NCBI GenBank assembly: GCA_030407315.1
Contig: JALQPE010002416.1
Span: 1-64,000, forward strand
Origin: Asparagopsis taxiformis
Lineage: Eukaryota; Rhodophyta; Florideophyceae; Bonnemaisoniales; Bonnemaisoniaceae
Direction: 5' to 3'
Length of the DNA: 64,000 nucleotides
The first letter of the stretch is position 1, and each line of letters starts with the position of its first letter. A model generated the notes under the pieces. It was not told where the DNA came from, searched no databases, and worked only from the letters and a program-made list of their open reading frames with translations. Shown one piece after another: positions 21,998 through 34,438 of the stretch. The translations under genes were made by a program, and so were the position numbers.

Positions 21998-23966
21998 TCG
22001 TTCATTGCTTTTGTTGATAGCGAGAGTATGAGTTCGGGAGAGAAATCTGGGTGTTCAAGTCTGACTTTGTTGTAAATGCGTCATAGCATAGCATGATAAG
22101 TTTCTCCATTCCCTAGTGAGTTGTGGGATTCTGTCCCTGTGTGACGAAGGTCTATGTTTGATGAATGACATGACGTTGTCCATTCTTTGGATACGAAGAC
22201 TGATCCTTGGTCCGTGAGCATGCTTTCTGGGAATCCAATGTAACAGTTAGCCCATGCTTGTAGAAAAGTGTTCCAAACTGTGGTTGTGTCTTGTTTCGGG
22301 ATGAACCTTGCCGCGCTGAAGTTGGTTGCAGAGTCGATTATGTGTAATACAGGCTTGCTGTCCAGAAGCATCAGGTCTAATTTGATTTCCTGGTTGAATA
22401 TGACATTGTCGTTGTCTCTGATTTGAAAAGTGATGGCTTTCGGTGCGAAAGATTGACAAGGGTGGCAACTTTTTGTAATATCTTCGATAAGCGATTTTGT
22501 TTCGGTCGTCATTTGTTCTGGAGATGCTTTGTTTAGAAGCTCATATAGCTTCTTGGAGCTGGGGTGGAACATGTGTTTATGAATTCGTGTCAACTGGGCT
22601 TTGGAGAAAAAATTCTTAAACTGTATTTTCCAAGTCATGTAGATGTGTCCGAGTTTACGTGAGAGAGGTATATTCCAACCTTCAGGGACGGATTGAAGGG
22701 AATTCTCGACGGTAAGAACGTTCCATTTGTTTTTATCCAGTGAATCGAGGCCTATTAGAAGTGGTATATCTTGAGGGATGATGTCAGTTCTAATGGTACT
22801 GAATCCAGATGGTGTGGGAAGTATAATGTTAATCCATCCGATGGAGGAAGTGGAGTAGTTTCCAAAAGAGAATTTTGAATTTGATTTGAAGGGTTCGAAG
22901 GGTATTCCTGCTTCATTACAATAGGCACGGGCTTGGTTTACGCCAATGACCGTCTTTTCTGCTCCAGTATCAAATAATGCTCCCTTAAATGCATGGATAG
23001 AATTGTTGAGATATCGTTTGAGATTCTGAATTGGTATTTTAACATGGAAGATTTTGGATAGATAGTTCTGTTCGTGTTCAGGAATTATATCTCCAAACGG
23101 TAACGGTGCATCATTGTTCTCGTCCGATATAAAGCTTGACAAGAAGTCATTGAAGGTGTCATCTGCTATGTCATCCTTATTGTGTTCCTCGGTTGCTTCA
23201 TGCTCATCGTATTGTTCAGTCAGCTCGAAGAGGATTTTGGCAGCAGCTTGAACGGGATGTTCATGTTGGTTTCGGATTCTGCTGCGCACGGCGTCGTTCA
23301 TAGTCATGCGTTTCTGTTCTCGACAGTTGAATGCGTAGTGCCCCTTCTTATAACAGCGGTAGCACGTGACTTCTGATTTGTTGCGATTTTTGAAATTTGA
23401 GTTACGGGTGTGACGCTTATGGTGCGGGTTGGCATACCTAGTACCGTAGTGAATGGAAGTCATATGGTCGGCAAAGTGACTGTGGTCACTAGTGATAGAC
23501 GTATCTAAACCCTTCTTTCGCTGGGACTCTTCCCAGAGTAAAGCTGAACTAGATAGCTCGGAGTATATCTGTGCGAATGATAAGTTCTCTCCAAGAGTTC
23601 GTTTCTTAGCATTCTGGGCCCACTCGAAGTTATCTACTACGTGGAGGAGTTGTTCAGTTTTGAAAACTTCACCACGTTTTGATTTTGTCCCTTGGGGGGT
23701 TGAGCCGGTCAATTTCGTTGTATATGTGTCCGAGTGCTTGGACAGTTCCGCATTGTAGCTTATGGACAGTTTCTTTTATCGACAGTGACGATATGATATG
23801 GTCAATCTGCTTCTGGTGAGTCGCAGTATCGAATTTGTTCGTGAGAGAATCGAATACGGAGCCTATTTGAGTGATAGCAGGGTTATCTCGGATGTGACTG
23901 GACCAGAACGTCCAAGCCGGTCCAAGTAAGGCATAATGGACAAGTTGTACTTTCTCTGATGGAGAA
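21998..23966 (-). pseudogene. Internal fragment of a copia-like retrotransposon
   Basis: Minus strand, both ends cut by gypsy LTRs. In order: gag remnant (23966-23690), zinc knuckle CYRCYKKGHYAFNC near 23320-23360, aspartic protease FDTGAEKT near 22960-22990, integrase zinc domain (HKHMFHPS ... CHPC) near 22470-22580 and the start of the integrase core (IDSATNF, DQGSVF) to about 22100. Reverse transcriptase and RNase H are missing, as are both LTRs. A one-base shift separates gag from the rest near 23700. At 22081 an in-frame TGA stands where the frame otherwise continues openly to the LTR junction, most simply a CGA to TGA change. Confidence 0.85.
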
Positions 23967-24635
23967 TGTGGAACGATAGTTCGGTGACGAAGTAGCTGGT
24001 ACGAGCTAGTGGACACGCTGTCCTTACGAAAAGAAACGAACAGTCCACCCGCTGGTGTTTTGACTGTATGTTAGGTAGAACGGTAGAGATAGGTTAGCGA
24101 GTAGACACGAGCGTCACGACGCAACAATCCACGCGAGGATTACGTTAGCAAACGAGGTGGTACGTCACCGGAGGTGCTCTCAACCAAGCCCGGACGCACT
24201 ACACGCAATCAGCCTTACGTGCGGCGATGGGTAGGGAGTACGCAGCTCGACGGAGACGAAGCCTCGCTAGGCAAAACGTAAACGTAAAACGTAGAAGTCA
24301 GTCGTAGACTAGAGCCGTTGCTTGTTCGATGATTGTCCCCTTTCCCTCCCGGCACGATGCCAATACCTATATGGCCACGATGGCATCGCTTTACAGTGTA
24401 AACACTGCTCGTAACGTCCCCGAATGGGAAAGGACCTTGTGGGTCGCACGTAGGGACCCGTTGGTCCGTTGGTCCGTTGGCCGTTGCCAGTACGTTCGTT
24501 GCACACGTGTGCCGGTTGCGCGCGCGCATGCGCCAGCAATGTTCGTGCATTGCTATCGCCGGTCGTGTCCGCCGAAATTCGAATTCCGCGGAAAACGTAA
24601 ATATTTGCAATTTCGGAATTGCCACGTATACTACA
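23967..24635 (-). repeat. 3' LTR of gypsy copy 2
   Basis: 669 bp; on the plus strand it reads TGTGGAACGATAG to CGTATACTACA. The 5'-end region of the transcript-sense LTR matches all four LTRs; the other end (GCTACTTCGTCACCGAAC) is private to copy 2. Confidence 0.95.
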
Positions 24636-24871
24636 CAGCCCCACCCCCACACGTGGACGACCCGGCCACGCGAGGCCCGTCAGGACGCGCCTGAGACACG
24701 GGGCCGTGGCGTCTTTTCGGGTACAACTGCGGACGTGGCAGTTGTCCCGAAAAATCTCGTTTAAACGTACGCGGCCCGGTTGGCTGATCGAATCGCCACG
24801 GCGCCGGAGCGCGCGCGTGCGCTCCGGCTCTTTCGTAATCATCGAGGCCCGCCCGTTGGCATCGTTCGTCA

Positions 24872-27460
24872 ATGCCTCGCTTAGGCGTTTCCCTGCAACG
24901 AATGCAGTGTCCAATTCCACCACGCGGGTGTGCTTCAATTCAGCGCAATACGTGCGCAGGCCGCGGCCCTTTCGTGAATCTGCCAGCGGGCATTACGACA
25001 ACGGTCGTCCGAAGGTTATTTAAGCCGCGGCTTAACGTGATAGCGATCGTCGCTCACCCTTCGTCTCACCATCGTCATCCAGGCCGTTGCCTCTCCGTTC
25101 TCCCTTACCTCTTTCCCCCGCTGGGTACTACTACCTCCGTTCCTTTCGTTCTCTTGTTTCGTCTAGCCCGCGTGGCTCTCGTTTTCGTGCTCGTTGCACT
25201 GTTCGTCTTCGTTGCGTACGAACTGACCACGATGGTCACTACGCGTAGCACCGATACCCACACTCCGCGGCCCGCCGGCTCTGCTGGAGGTGGAGCGAGG
25301 AACCCTTCGCAGGGCGCTCCCTCCCTCGTCGGGGCCGGTGCGCCGCCAGCGACGGAAGCGTCCGTCGCGCCCGCCCCATCCGTTAGGGCTGGTCAAGCCG
25401 TTGCTTCGCAGGCCGTCGCCTCGTCGTCTCGCCCGATGGCTCCGTCTCGCCTGGTGTCTTCCGTGACGCCTGCCGAGGCTGCTAGGGCCGATGCCCCACG
25501 TGATGATGACGCAACGGCGTCCGACTCGGGGAATTCGTCACCCATCATTCCGGATGCCGCGGCCCCGTCGATGGGTGCAGCCGCGATGGCAGCGGCCGCT
25601 CGTTCGCGTCGTGCTGTGGCGGCGGCCCGCACGGGCGTGCCTCGTCGTGACGGCTCGCCGCGTTCCCTTCGCCAGGATCCCTCGCCGGAGGGTGGTGACC
25701 CCGTTGGGACAGTCGGCACCGCCTCACGTGGCGGTGCGGCGCTAAACGTAGGCGTCCTGACCCACGCGTGGGCTGCGTTGCCCCGCGTGGGTATCACGGA
25801 TGACGATCTCGCCACGTTGGCAAAAGATCGTCTAGACGCCCGCGCGGTTGTCGACTACATGCGTTCCGCCGAGGATACGTGGGGGCGTGAAGCCGGGCGT
25901 CGTTTCGCCAACGGGCCGCCGGGATCGGAACGTTACCAGATCCCGGCGTCGATACGTTGCGACCGCTCGTGGTTGCGTGACGTCAACGACGCGATCTACG
26001 TCGATCGTATGGACGCGTTCCTGTGGAAGGGGACGCCCGAGGAACCGCCGTTCATCTCGGTGGCGTCCGTCTTCGTATGTCCGCGGACACTTTCCGAAAG
26101 GCAACGTGCCGAATGGAAGACTGCTCTTTCGTTGAGCGTCATCTCCAAGAGCGTGGTGTCGTACGACGACCATTTCGCGCTCCGTCACGTGAACGCGGAC
26201 GACTACCGCGTGTCGCACGCGTCGGCTCCGTGGGTCGTCCCGAGCGAGCTCTACTTCCCGCCGTTGCCGGAAGTAGTGGAGGGGTTTCCGTACCCCCGTG
26301 GGTCGTCCACGTTGCTACCACGCGTGGTGCATTATTTTACCGATGCCGTGAAGGACGCGCCTGCCCCCGTGAAGGAACGTTTCCTCATGGCCGTGGATAT
26401 CGAACACGCAGCGATGCTCGCATGCTCGCTGTTCGTGGAACGTCGTGTGTTCGGGCGCGCGTGCCTACTGCCGGAGTCCACGTTGGACTTCCTGGCCGAC
26501 TACGAGATGCTTCGTGCAATCCCGGTGGACGGTTCCGACACGTTCGTCTCCGTTACCAGCGCGTTGGCTGAGGCTCGCGGCGCCCTTGCGTTGGGGCCGG
26601 AGTATCGGGTTATACGTCCCGATTACGCAAGCGGCGATAACCAGGAGTTAGTCTCCGTGCGCAGCGATGGGGCTTACGTGCCGCGGGTCGCTTCCCGTTC
26701 CGAACGCCGTCGTGGCAATCGTGCCGGTTATTTCGGCGGCCTCGGGGGCAACGAGCGCCCCCGCGGGACGCGTTCTGGCCGTCGTGGCCATCAAAACGAA
26801 GCGCCGCGTGCGCCGGATCCTCGAGAGATCGTGCCACGCGAGGCTACGGAAGGGGGCAACGTTGCCCACGTCGGTCGTCCGGATGTGGCCACGCCGGCCG
26901 AGCGCGCGCCACGCTTCGTGAGCCTGGACGACCGCGTCTCCGATGAGGATGCCCGTCGGCTTCTCGGTACATCGATGGCCGCTCCGCCTCGTGCGGACGG
27001 CTGGGTTATTCGTTCCCTCATCTCGTCCGTGGCTCGCGCAGCCGAAGAGTTCAGGGCCCAGACGTTGGACCTGACTGCCCGCTTGGCAACGGAGCGCGCG
27101 ATTTCCGAGCGTCTCGCCGCGGCGACTCGTGGTTACGCGCCGCCCGTTGGCGTTCGTAATGAACCTTACGGTTATGCGAGTGGCGGCGGCTTCGGCGACC
27201 CCGTCGGGTATGGTCACGCAGCGGCGTACCTGCCACGCGACCCCGCTTCGGCGCGCCCTTCGGATACGCGCAGTCACGGGACTGCGGATCCTTACGCTAG
27301 GGATCCCGCGTCGCGTCGCGAGCGAGCCCCCGTGGTCACGCAGACCGTCGATCCGTACGCGCCGGGCTTCGTTCAGCCCAGTCGCAGCCGCAGCCACGAT
27401 AGCCGCGGCGAAGGCCCTGGTCCGTATGACCCTGCGGGCAAGCGTTCTCGTCGCTACTAG
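24872..27460 (+). CDS. Antisense ORF of gypsy copy 2, intact (862 residues)
   Basis: Opposite to the gag-pol of its own element. ATG at 24872 opens 862 uninterrupted residues. Hydrophobic membrane segment at about residues 90-120, Ala/Pro/Ser-rich linker to about 290, unknown compact domain about 290-590, Arg/Gly-rich stretch about 610-660 and a Ser/Arg-rich tail. Between 26603 and 26670 it differs from copy 1 at about 16 of 68 bases, yet most changes are third-position and silent, and the protein changes are mainly conservative. That supports a translated gene. Role unknown; an RNA-binding, membrane-targeted accessory protein would fit the layout, as inference only. The start could also be further inside, before the membrane segment. 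Confidence 0.8.
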   Translation: MPRLGVSLQRMQCPIPPRGCASIQRNTCAGRGPFVNLPAGITTTVVRRLFKPRLNVIAIVAHPSSHHRHPGRCLSVLPYLFPPLGTTTSVPFVLLFRLARVALVFVLVALFVFVAYELTTMVTTRSTDTHTPRPAGSAGGGARNPSQGAPSLVGAGAPPATEASVAPAPSVRAGQAVASQAVASSSRPMAPSRLVSSVTPAEAARADAPRDDDATASDSGNSSPIIPDAAAPSMGAAAMAAAARSRRAVAAARTGVPRRDGSPRSLRQDPSPEGGDPVGTVGTASRGGAALNVGVLTHAWAALPRVGITDDDLATLAKDRLDARAVVDYMRSAEDTWGREAGRRFANGPPGSERYQIPASIRCDRSWLRDVNDAIYVDRMDAFLWKGTPEEPPFISVASVFVCPRTLSERQRAEWKTALSLSVISKSVVSYDDHFALRHVNADDYRVSHASAPWVVPSELYFPPLPEVVEGFPYPRGSSTLLPRVVHYFTDAVKDAPAPVKERFLMAVDIEHAAMLACSLFVERRVFGRACLLPESTLDFLADYEMLRAIPVDGSDTFVSVTSALAEARGALALGPEYRVIRPDYASGDNQELVSVRSDGAYVPRVASRSERRRGNRAGYFGGLGGNERPRGTRSGRRGHQNEAPRAPDPREIVPREATEGGNVAHVGRPDVATPAERAPRFVSLDDRVSDEDARRLLGTSMAAPPRADGWVIRSLISSVARAAEEFRAQTLDLTARLATERAISERLAAATRGYAPPVGVRNEPYGYASGGGFGDPVGYGHAAAYLPRDPASARPSDTRSHGTADPYARDPASRRERAPVVTQTVDPYAPGFVQPSRSRSHDSRGEGPGPYDPAGKRSRRY

Positions 27461-29918
27461 GTCGTTCCTAGGTTAGTTCGTAGGCCACGTCGGCTCTAGC
27501 ATCGTGCTACTTCGTAAACTTCGTTTGTTTCTTTGCGTAATCGCATGGCTCCGTTGAGCTTCGTAATTCGCGTTTGGCAGGTCGTCTGCAGCGGGGGAGG
27601 GGTTAGCGTTAAGCCCCTCCCCACAATTTTTTTGTTGTGGCGTCTACCCCGTCGGGTGTCGTATGGCTTACGTAGCCCGTGCTTCGAGTTCGCGGCGGCG
27701 CGTGCCCGTTGGCAGGTTCGTAACACACGCAACTATTCGGCAAAGCGGCGGCGCGTAGCGGCGGCTTTTCACTGCGAGTGGTACGTTAACCTCTATCGTA
27801 GAGCCCGTTGGCGTGCGTATCATTTAGTAACTAACTCGAAAATCGTTTCCGCCGTCGTTTCTCGTTCGGATAACCCCGTCGGGTGTCTAATTCCGTTGAG
27901 AATTCGAGCTCTTGAGCGCGTAGCACGTCGGTGCTAATTTTAATTTGCTCCGATGAGCTGGGCGAAAAATTCGTCGAACGTCAGACCGACTCGCGCGTGA
28001 GTCGGTTTGACGTTCTACGCCGTGGCGTGTACGCAGCAATTCGTCGCAGTACGTTGCGGTTTCGTTGACGACGTGGTTGCCGGCGGGCTTGGCATTTCGT
28101 ATAGCCGTTGACGTCATTAGCGCCGTCGCGCTTCACGTTCCCGCGGCTTCACGTTGGCCAGTGGCGTTATCATTTTGTAACTAACTCGGAAATCGTTTCC
28201 TCCGCCGCGCCTTGTGCGATTAACCCCGTCGGGTGTCGCATATCGTTGAACGTTCGAGCTCTTTCGCACGTAGCACGTCGGTGCCAATTTTAATTTGCTC
28301 CGATGAGCTGGACGGAAAATTCGTTAAACGTCAGGCCGACTCGCGCGTGAGTTGGCTTGACGTTTCACGCCGTTGCGTGTACGCGGCAGTGCGTCGTGGT
28401 GCGTCGCGGATCCGTTGACAACGTCTTTGCCGGCGGGCTTGGCTTTTCGTATAGCCGTTAACACCGTTAGCGCCGTCGCGCTTCACGTTCCCGCGGCTTC
28501 ACGTTAGCCGGTGGCGCAATCGTTGCGCTAGTCCGCTTCGCGTGGTGGCGTCGTTCGCCGCGGCGTCCGAGGAGCGTTTCGTTAGCTCATCCGTTATGTG
28601 GTGCGACGTGCACCTGGGCATACGTAATGCTCGCCCTCTACGCCGTTGCGTAATTTCGTTTATTCGACTTGCGAACCCGACGGGGACGCGATTGACGAAG
28701 TCGTTTCGCACGCCCGCGGGCGTTTGAGGCTGTTACGTGAGCCAGTTTTTCGTCGGCTCGTTGCCTTCGGCTGTGCCGTTTACGTTGGCTACCAGCTTGT
28801 ACGCCGTTGCGTATTCGTATTTTTGTTTCGCGGGGTCGACCCGTTGAGGTACGTCGTTATCGTTACGACGTCCGCGTACGCGCTCGTATCCTGGCCAACG
28901 TGGCCGGCGGCGCGTGCGCCTTCGGATACGAACGGAGTCTAAGCTTCGTTAGCTTACTCGTTTTGCGACGCGGACGTGCGCGTCTTAGCCTTCGTGACCG
29001 TACGTGGTCTACCCGCCTTTCGGGTTTGCTCGTGCGTTTCGACTAGCCGGCGGGCTTTTCGCTTTCGCGCGTCGTTCGTTATGCCCGCGTGGCAGGACAC
29101 CGTTGTGTCGTTCCGTGGTTGCCGTACGTGGCTACCGTGTTCGGCGTCGTGCCTCACGATGGCGATAACGGTTCGCCGTCCGTTGTTGCGGCCTCGTTGG
29201 CTCGTCGTTTCGCACGCTTTTCCCGCGCGCTTCGTGCGCTGAGACCCGTTGGTCTAATTCGTCGGCTAACGTATAGCTTCGTTCCGCTTCGTGCGTGAAG
29301 TTTCGTAATGAGGCCGTTGCCATCTTCGTTGGGGACGCGTCCGTCCTACGTCGTTTCTCCGCCTTCCGGCGTCACGTTGCCGTTAGCTCGCGAGCTGTTG
29401 GCGTTGACCTCGTTGGTCGATGCGACTCGTTGTCAGCGGCTGTCCACGGGGACGTACGATGGCTCACGTGGCATGCCAAAATTACGAAATTTTCGGGGCA
29501 CGCGTGTCCCGAGATTTGGCCGGATTAGCGCACTGTAATCGGCCCGATTTTTCGTACCGTGCGTCCATGGCCCGCTGGCCCAAGTATAATTTTTCGCGCG
29601 AAAAATCTGACGTGTTGTCCGTCCGTGGCCCGTGGTGTCGTCACCTTTGCCCGTGGGACGGTCAACACTGTCGAGCCAGTCGTGGCTCTTCACATCGTGT
29701 GAATCGTCCGCGCGTGGACTCGTCGTCCAATCTTTCGTTGGCGCTCGTGCCTCCACCAACGTATGGTGTCGAAAACGAAAAGAGCGACGGCTCTAGCACG
29801 CATCGCGCCCCCCTAACGCAAGGGTGGACGTCCCGGCCACTCGTTGTGCCTTCGCTTCTCGTTCGTGCGGCTCGTCGCCTTCGTTTGTTGCATCGTGCAA
29901 CGTCGCGCACGCGTGCGC
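27461..29918 (-). other. Long non-coding spacer of gypsy copy 2
   Basis: Counterpart of 16020-18480 with the same tandem repeats (about 27830-28510) and hairpins. Short open frames here have no support. This is the most diverged part between the two copies by eye. Confidence 0.7.
27830..28510 (-). repeat. Tandem repeat of about 350 bp, copy 2 spacer
   Basis: Two units sharing the words CGCGCTTCACGTTCCCGCGG and CCCCGTCGGGTGTC, plus a partial unit end near 27644. Same organisation as in copy 1. Confidence 0.8.
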
Positions 29919-32900
29919 TTAACCCGACTCTCGTGTGCGTTGGGGGCCGTCGTGGCCTTTCACGTTGTATCGAGAGACGCTCTCTTCAGATACGTTCCGG
30001 CGGGGCTCCCACGTAGGGTTACGATACCCGACCCACTTCACGAGGAAGTCGAGGGTGCCGTCATCGTTTACGCGATGGTTGAGTAGGTCGTCTACTACAT
30101 ACGCCGGACCGTCGCGGTTCTTGTCGAGGTCTGCCTCGGTGGCATCGTATGGCTCCGGCGGGGGCGCGTTCGCCGGCGTTGGCGCGTACGCAACGCGGTC
30201 CGAGTTGACACGTTCAACTACGTCTCCTCGTTGGATGACGAACGTACGTACGTCGTTACGTAGTACGCGGAACGGTCCCAACGCGTGGTTGCCGAGCTTC
30301 GTGCCCTTCGTGGTCCCGTCCGTCGGGTCGATGAATACGTATTCTCCCGCGCGGATGTTTCGATTCGAGACACGGACTCGCTTGTCGAAATTTCGTTTAT
30401 AACGTGCCTGCGCGGCCTTCAGCGTTCGATACGCGTTATCCATCGTTGTGGCGAGCTCACGAACGTAAGTGGCTCGCCCTCCCCCGTCGGGTAGTTCGCG
30501 GTTCGTTACCGACGTGTGTAGCGCCAACGGTGGCGGTGGATTCGTGAGAATCAAGTCGAAGGGCGTCGTGCCCGTGCTCGAATGCACATGCGTGTTGTAC
30601 GCAAACGTTAACGCCGATGCGTATCGATCCCAGTCGTTCTGGTTTTCGTTCACGTAATTGCGCAGCATCGCCAGGATCGTCCTGTTGTAGCGCTCCACCT
30701 GCCCGTTCGTTTGGGGGTGGTACGTCGACGTAAAGACGTTCGTCACGCCGATTTCGTTGCAGACGCGCTGGAAGAACTTAGCAGCGAACTGCTTTCCGTT
30801 GTCGCTTATGAGCGTCCGTGGGGGTCCATACGAGAAGACCCACGCGTTGACGAACGCGCTCGCCACGTTGGCGGAATCGATATTACGTAGAGGTACGACT
30901 CTAGTCAGCTTCGTGAAGCGGTCCGTTATAACGAGAATAAATCGGTTGCCACGCGTGGTCTTCGTCAGCGGACCTAGTATGTCGATACATAGGTCTCGCA
31001 GCGGCTCCGTAGCCGGAAATAAACGTAACGGGTTCGTCCGTTTGCGAAGCTTCACGCGGTTCTTCGCACATCCAACGCAGTTTCGTACCGTTGCGTGGAT
31101 GTCGGCGGCCATCGCGGGCCAGTAGTACGTCCTCCGTAGGGTATAGTACATACGCGTTTGTCCGGGATGTCCAGCGAGGACGTGGTGGTGCGTTAACTCC
31201 AGCAGCCGCGGCCGTAACGAAGCCGGCACAACGATTTGTGTACGTTCCTCGTCGTGAGGGTTTCGGCGTCGGAGTAAGCCATCGTGGCCTTCGAAGAATG
31301 CAGCGTCCTGCGTCTCGGACTGTCGTGTCAGTATCGTTTGACAGAACGCGTCCTCGCGTTGAGCTTCGATAAGCTCGTCCCTCGTAATGGGAAGCTGAAC
31401 GTCAGCTGGTGGCACGCGTGCCGAATCGTCTTCAGCAGCGCGCTGTTCGTCGAGGAAATCCGGTTCCTCGTCAAGAACGTCATCGAGCGACGCGTCGCGG
31501 TTGAACTCGAGGCCATCGTGGCCAGCCGTCGTGGCTGATGTTCGTTCATCACGAGTCTCGTTCGACGGGTCGTCGTGACCCCCGGCATTCGTCGCCTTTT
31601 TACGTACGGACGTCGTTCGTCCTTGCCCATTTCGTGTGGGTTGTCGCCGACTGCGAGTCGTCACGAGGACCGCGTCCCCGTACGATGGTACGTCATCGTC
31701 GACGGGTCGACCGTCGTCATACGTAGATATCACACGTGATAAAGCGTCAGGTACCTGGTGCACGCGCCCAGGCCTGTACGTAACTTCGAAATCGAATTCG
31801 GCAACGCGTAGCCTCCATCGTAGTAGTCGTCCGGACGCGTCCGTCAACGTCATCAGCCAACGTAAGGCTTCGTGGTCCGTACGTACGGTAAATCGTTGAC
31901 CCTCTACGTAGGGTCGGAGCGACGTTATCGCCCAAACGACGGAGTAGCACTCGCGCTCCGTTGCCGAGTAACCGCGTTCGGTTTCGTTGAGGGTCTTCGA
32001 CCAGTACCCAATCGGCACCCATTCGTTGGGCTTATCTTCGTTCTGCTGCTGGAGCAACGTAGCTCCCAGCTGATACGCCGACGCGTCGGTATCGATCATG
32101 AACGGACGTCCCGCCTTCGGAAGGTGCAATACTGGTGGCGACACCAGTATTGTCTTCAACGTTTCGAACGCATTCGTTTGCGCGTCCGTTGGGTTCGTCC
32201 AATCGGGGGAAGCGTCCTTCTTCAACATCGTGTTGAGTGGCCGAGCGATCTCGGCATACGCCTTTACGAAACGGCGGTAAACGTTGGCCGCGCCCAAAAA
32301 CGATCGACATTGCGTCTTGTCTCGTGGGAACGTAGCCGTACGAAAGGCTTCCTTGTTCCGAGCTGCGACGTGCAGCTTCCCTGGGGTAATCACGTGCCCC
32401 AGGTAGTCAACTCGTGGTTGAAAGAACGAGCACTTCGTGAGCTTTAACGTTACTCCTGCTGCGCGTAGCAGGGAAAGCACCTGGTCAACGTGACCCAGGT
32501 GAGACTCGAGGTCTTTCGAAAAGACGATTACGTCGTCTAAGTAAACAAGGCACGATTGCCAACGTACTCCGGAGAGGATGATGTCCAACGTCCGCTGAAA
32601 CGTAGCGGGGGCATTTCGTAGCCCGAATGGCATTCGCACGTAGCGATACGTTCCCATGAAAGACGTAAACGTTGTCTTATCACGGTCCTCGGCGGAGACG
32701 GGCACTTGCCAGTAACCGGCGTTACAGTCGAGTGTCGTGAAGATGGCGGCGTCGCCCAACGAATCAAGGCAGTCTTCCATACGAGGAAGCGGGTACGAAT
32801 CAGCGATCGTTTCGCGTTCAAACGCCTGTAGTCGACACAGAAACGTAAGGATCCGTCCTTCTTCGGCACCAACACGATTGGTGACGCCCATTCGCTGGAC

Positions 32901-34402
32901 GCGGGTTCGATAACCCCTTCGTTGAGCATCTTCGTGATCTGCTCCTCGGCTATCGTACGTAGAGCCGGACCCTGTCGATAGGGCATTGAACGTATGGGCC
33001 GCGTGCCCGGTTCGAGTTCGATCCGATGCTCCGTAGCATTGATTTCGCCGAGGCGTCCGCTCGTCCACATTGACGAATGTGTAGCTAGCATCTCGTTGAT
33101 GCGCTTTCGTAAGTCCTCGTCGTCGAGGTGCGACAAATCGATTGTCGACTGCCAATTCGTGGCGGGGTCGTTCCCCTTTTCGTTGACCAACGGGTCTGGC
33201 GTTTCGTCGCCCAACCCGTTCGTATCTGTCCGCGTCGTCGCGTCGACTAGCGGTAGGTTCAAAACCTTCGCGAGGGCTTCGCCGCCCTCACGCTTGAGTG
33301 GGACGATTCCCAACGGGGAGCGTACCGCGTACGCAATCGTCGCGCCTTTCGGCAATTCGCGGTCCTTCTTCGTGAAGTTCGACACGATGATAGAGAACGT
33401 CTCTCTCGGTCCTACGTCGACCACTCCGTTGGCTATGCGCAGCCCATGCCGGAATTGCACCGACGCTTTCGGTTCGAGGAACACGAGTCCGGTCGCGTCC
33501 GTCGTCACGTTGACGGTCCGTTGCGACATCGCCGGTACACGCGTGTACTTCGTCAGGCGAACCGAGAACGTTCGGCTCGGCCGATTCGCGGCCGCGTTAC
33601 GCTCGCGGCGTTTCGGGGGCTCCACGTTTGGATTCGTCTCTTCCCCCTCCTCGTACGGAGTCTTCGTATCGCCCTCCGCGATAATGGGTATCGTATCCCC
33701 CCGATGGAGGTCGATTGTCTGCGCTCGACAGCGTATAGCATCGACATGCTTCGACATGAACGACGTGCCCATTATGACGGGGACAGCCAGCGTGTTGGCT
33801 ACGAAGAATTTTACGCGGAACAGCGAGTTCCCCAACCTGACGCGAAGCAGGATGGCGCCTTCGATAGGCAAACGTCGCCCGTTGGCGTCTCCGAGCTTCG
33901 GTAGCTCTTCGTCACGTAGACAGCGGTCGACCCAGTCGTAGGGTAGTAAACTTGTTCGTATCAAGTTGTAGCCGCTGCACGTATCCATCGCGATGGTAAT
34001 CGCCCTCATCACGTTGAGGTCTAGTCCGATCGTTCCGGACACGATATAATGCTTCGACGCAAGTAGGCACGTATGCCCGTCGAGGACCAACGGTTCGGTC
34101 CTGACCGGCGCGCGGTCTACGTCTTCGCTAGCGGTTCGTCGCTTCACCGTATGAGCCCGTATGGCTTCTTTTGCGTCGACACGCTTCGTATAAGCCGCGT
34201 GCTTGGCTTTTTCGCGCTCGGAAGCGTCGTGCTTCCGGGTAGCGCGTCTCGCTCGTCTGCGAGACTTCCTCTTCGTGTGAGGTTCGTTTGTCCCGTCGGA
34301 CTTCGTTTCTTCCCCCACGTCGGGTGTCGTGTGACTCGAGTTGGCCTTCGCGGCCGTGAGCTTTCGTAACTCTCGTTCGTCGGTGAGCCTGCGGAGGACC
34401 AA
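29919..34402 (-). pseudogene. pol: pol, gypsy copy 2 (RT frameshift, truncated chromodomain)
   Basis: Protease to RT is one open frame here (34402-32537), which shows that the break in copy 1 is a lesion. RT then changes frame by one base near 32811 and continues as RT, RNase H, integrase and chromodomain to 29919. All catalytic motifs listed for copy 1 are present, including the DTCSG protease motif. The last helix of the chromodomain is replaced by a short foreign tail because of a deletion of about 23 bp. Another one-base loss near 34365 separates the protease frame from its upstream extension. Confidence 0.92.
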
Positions 34403-34438
34403 TCATCGACGTCGGTCGTCCCCCTTTCACGTAAGGGT

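Noticed and set aside
21998..23966. Inversion of the interval by recombination between the two gypsy copies
   Set aside because: LTR 3'-end variants pair within each copy and flanks do not cross-match, so this simple model does not fit.
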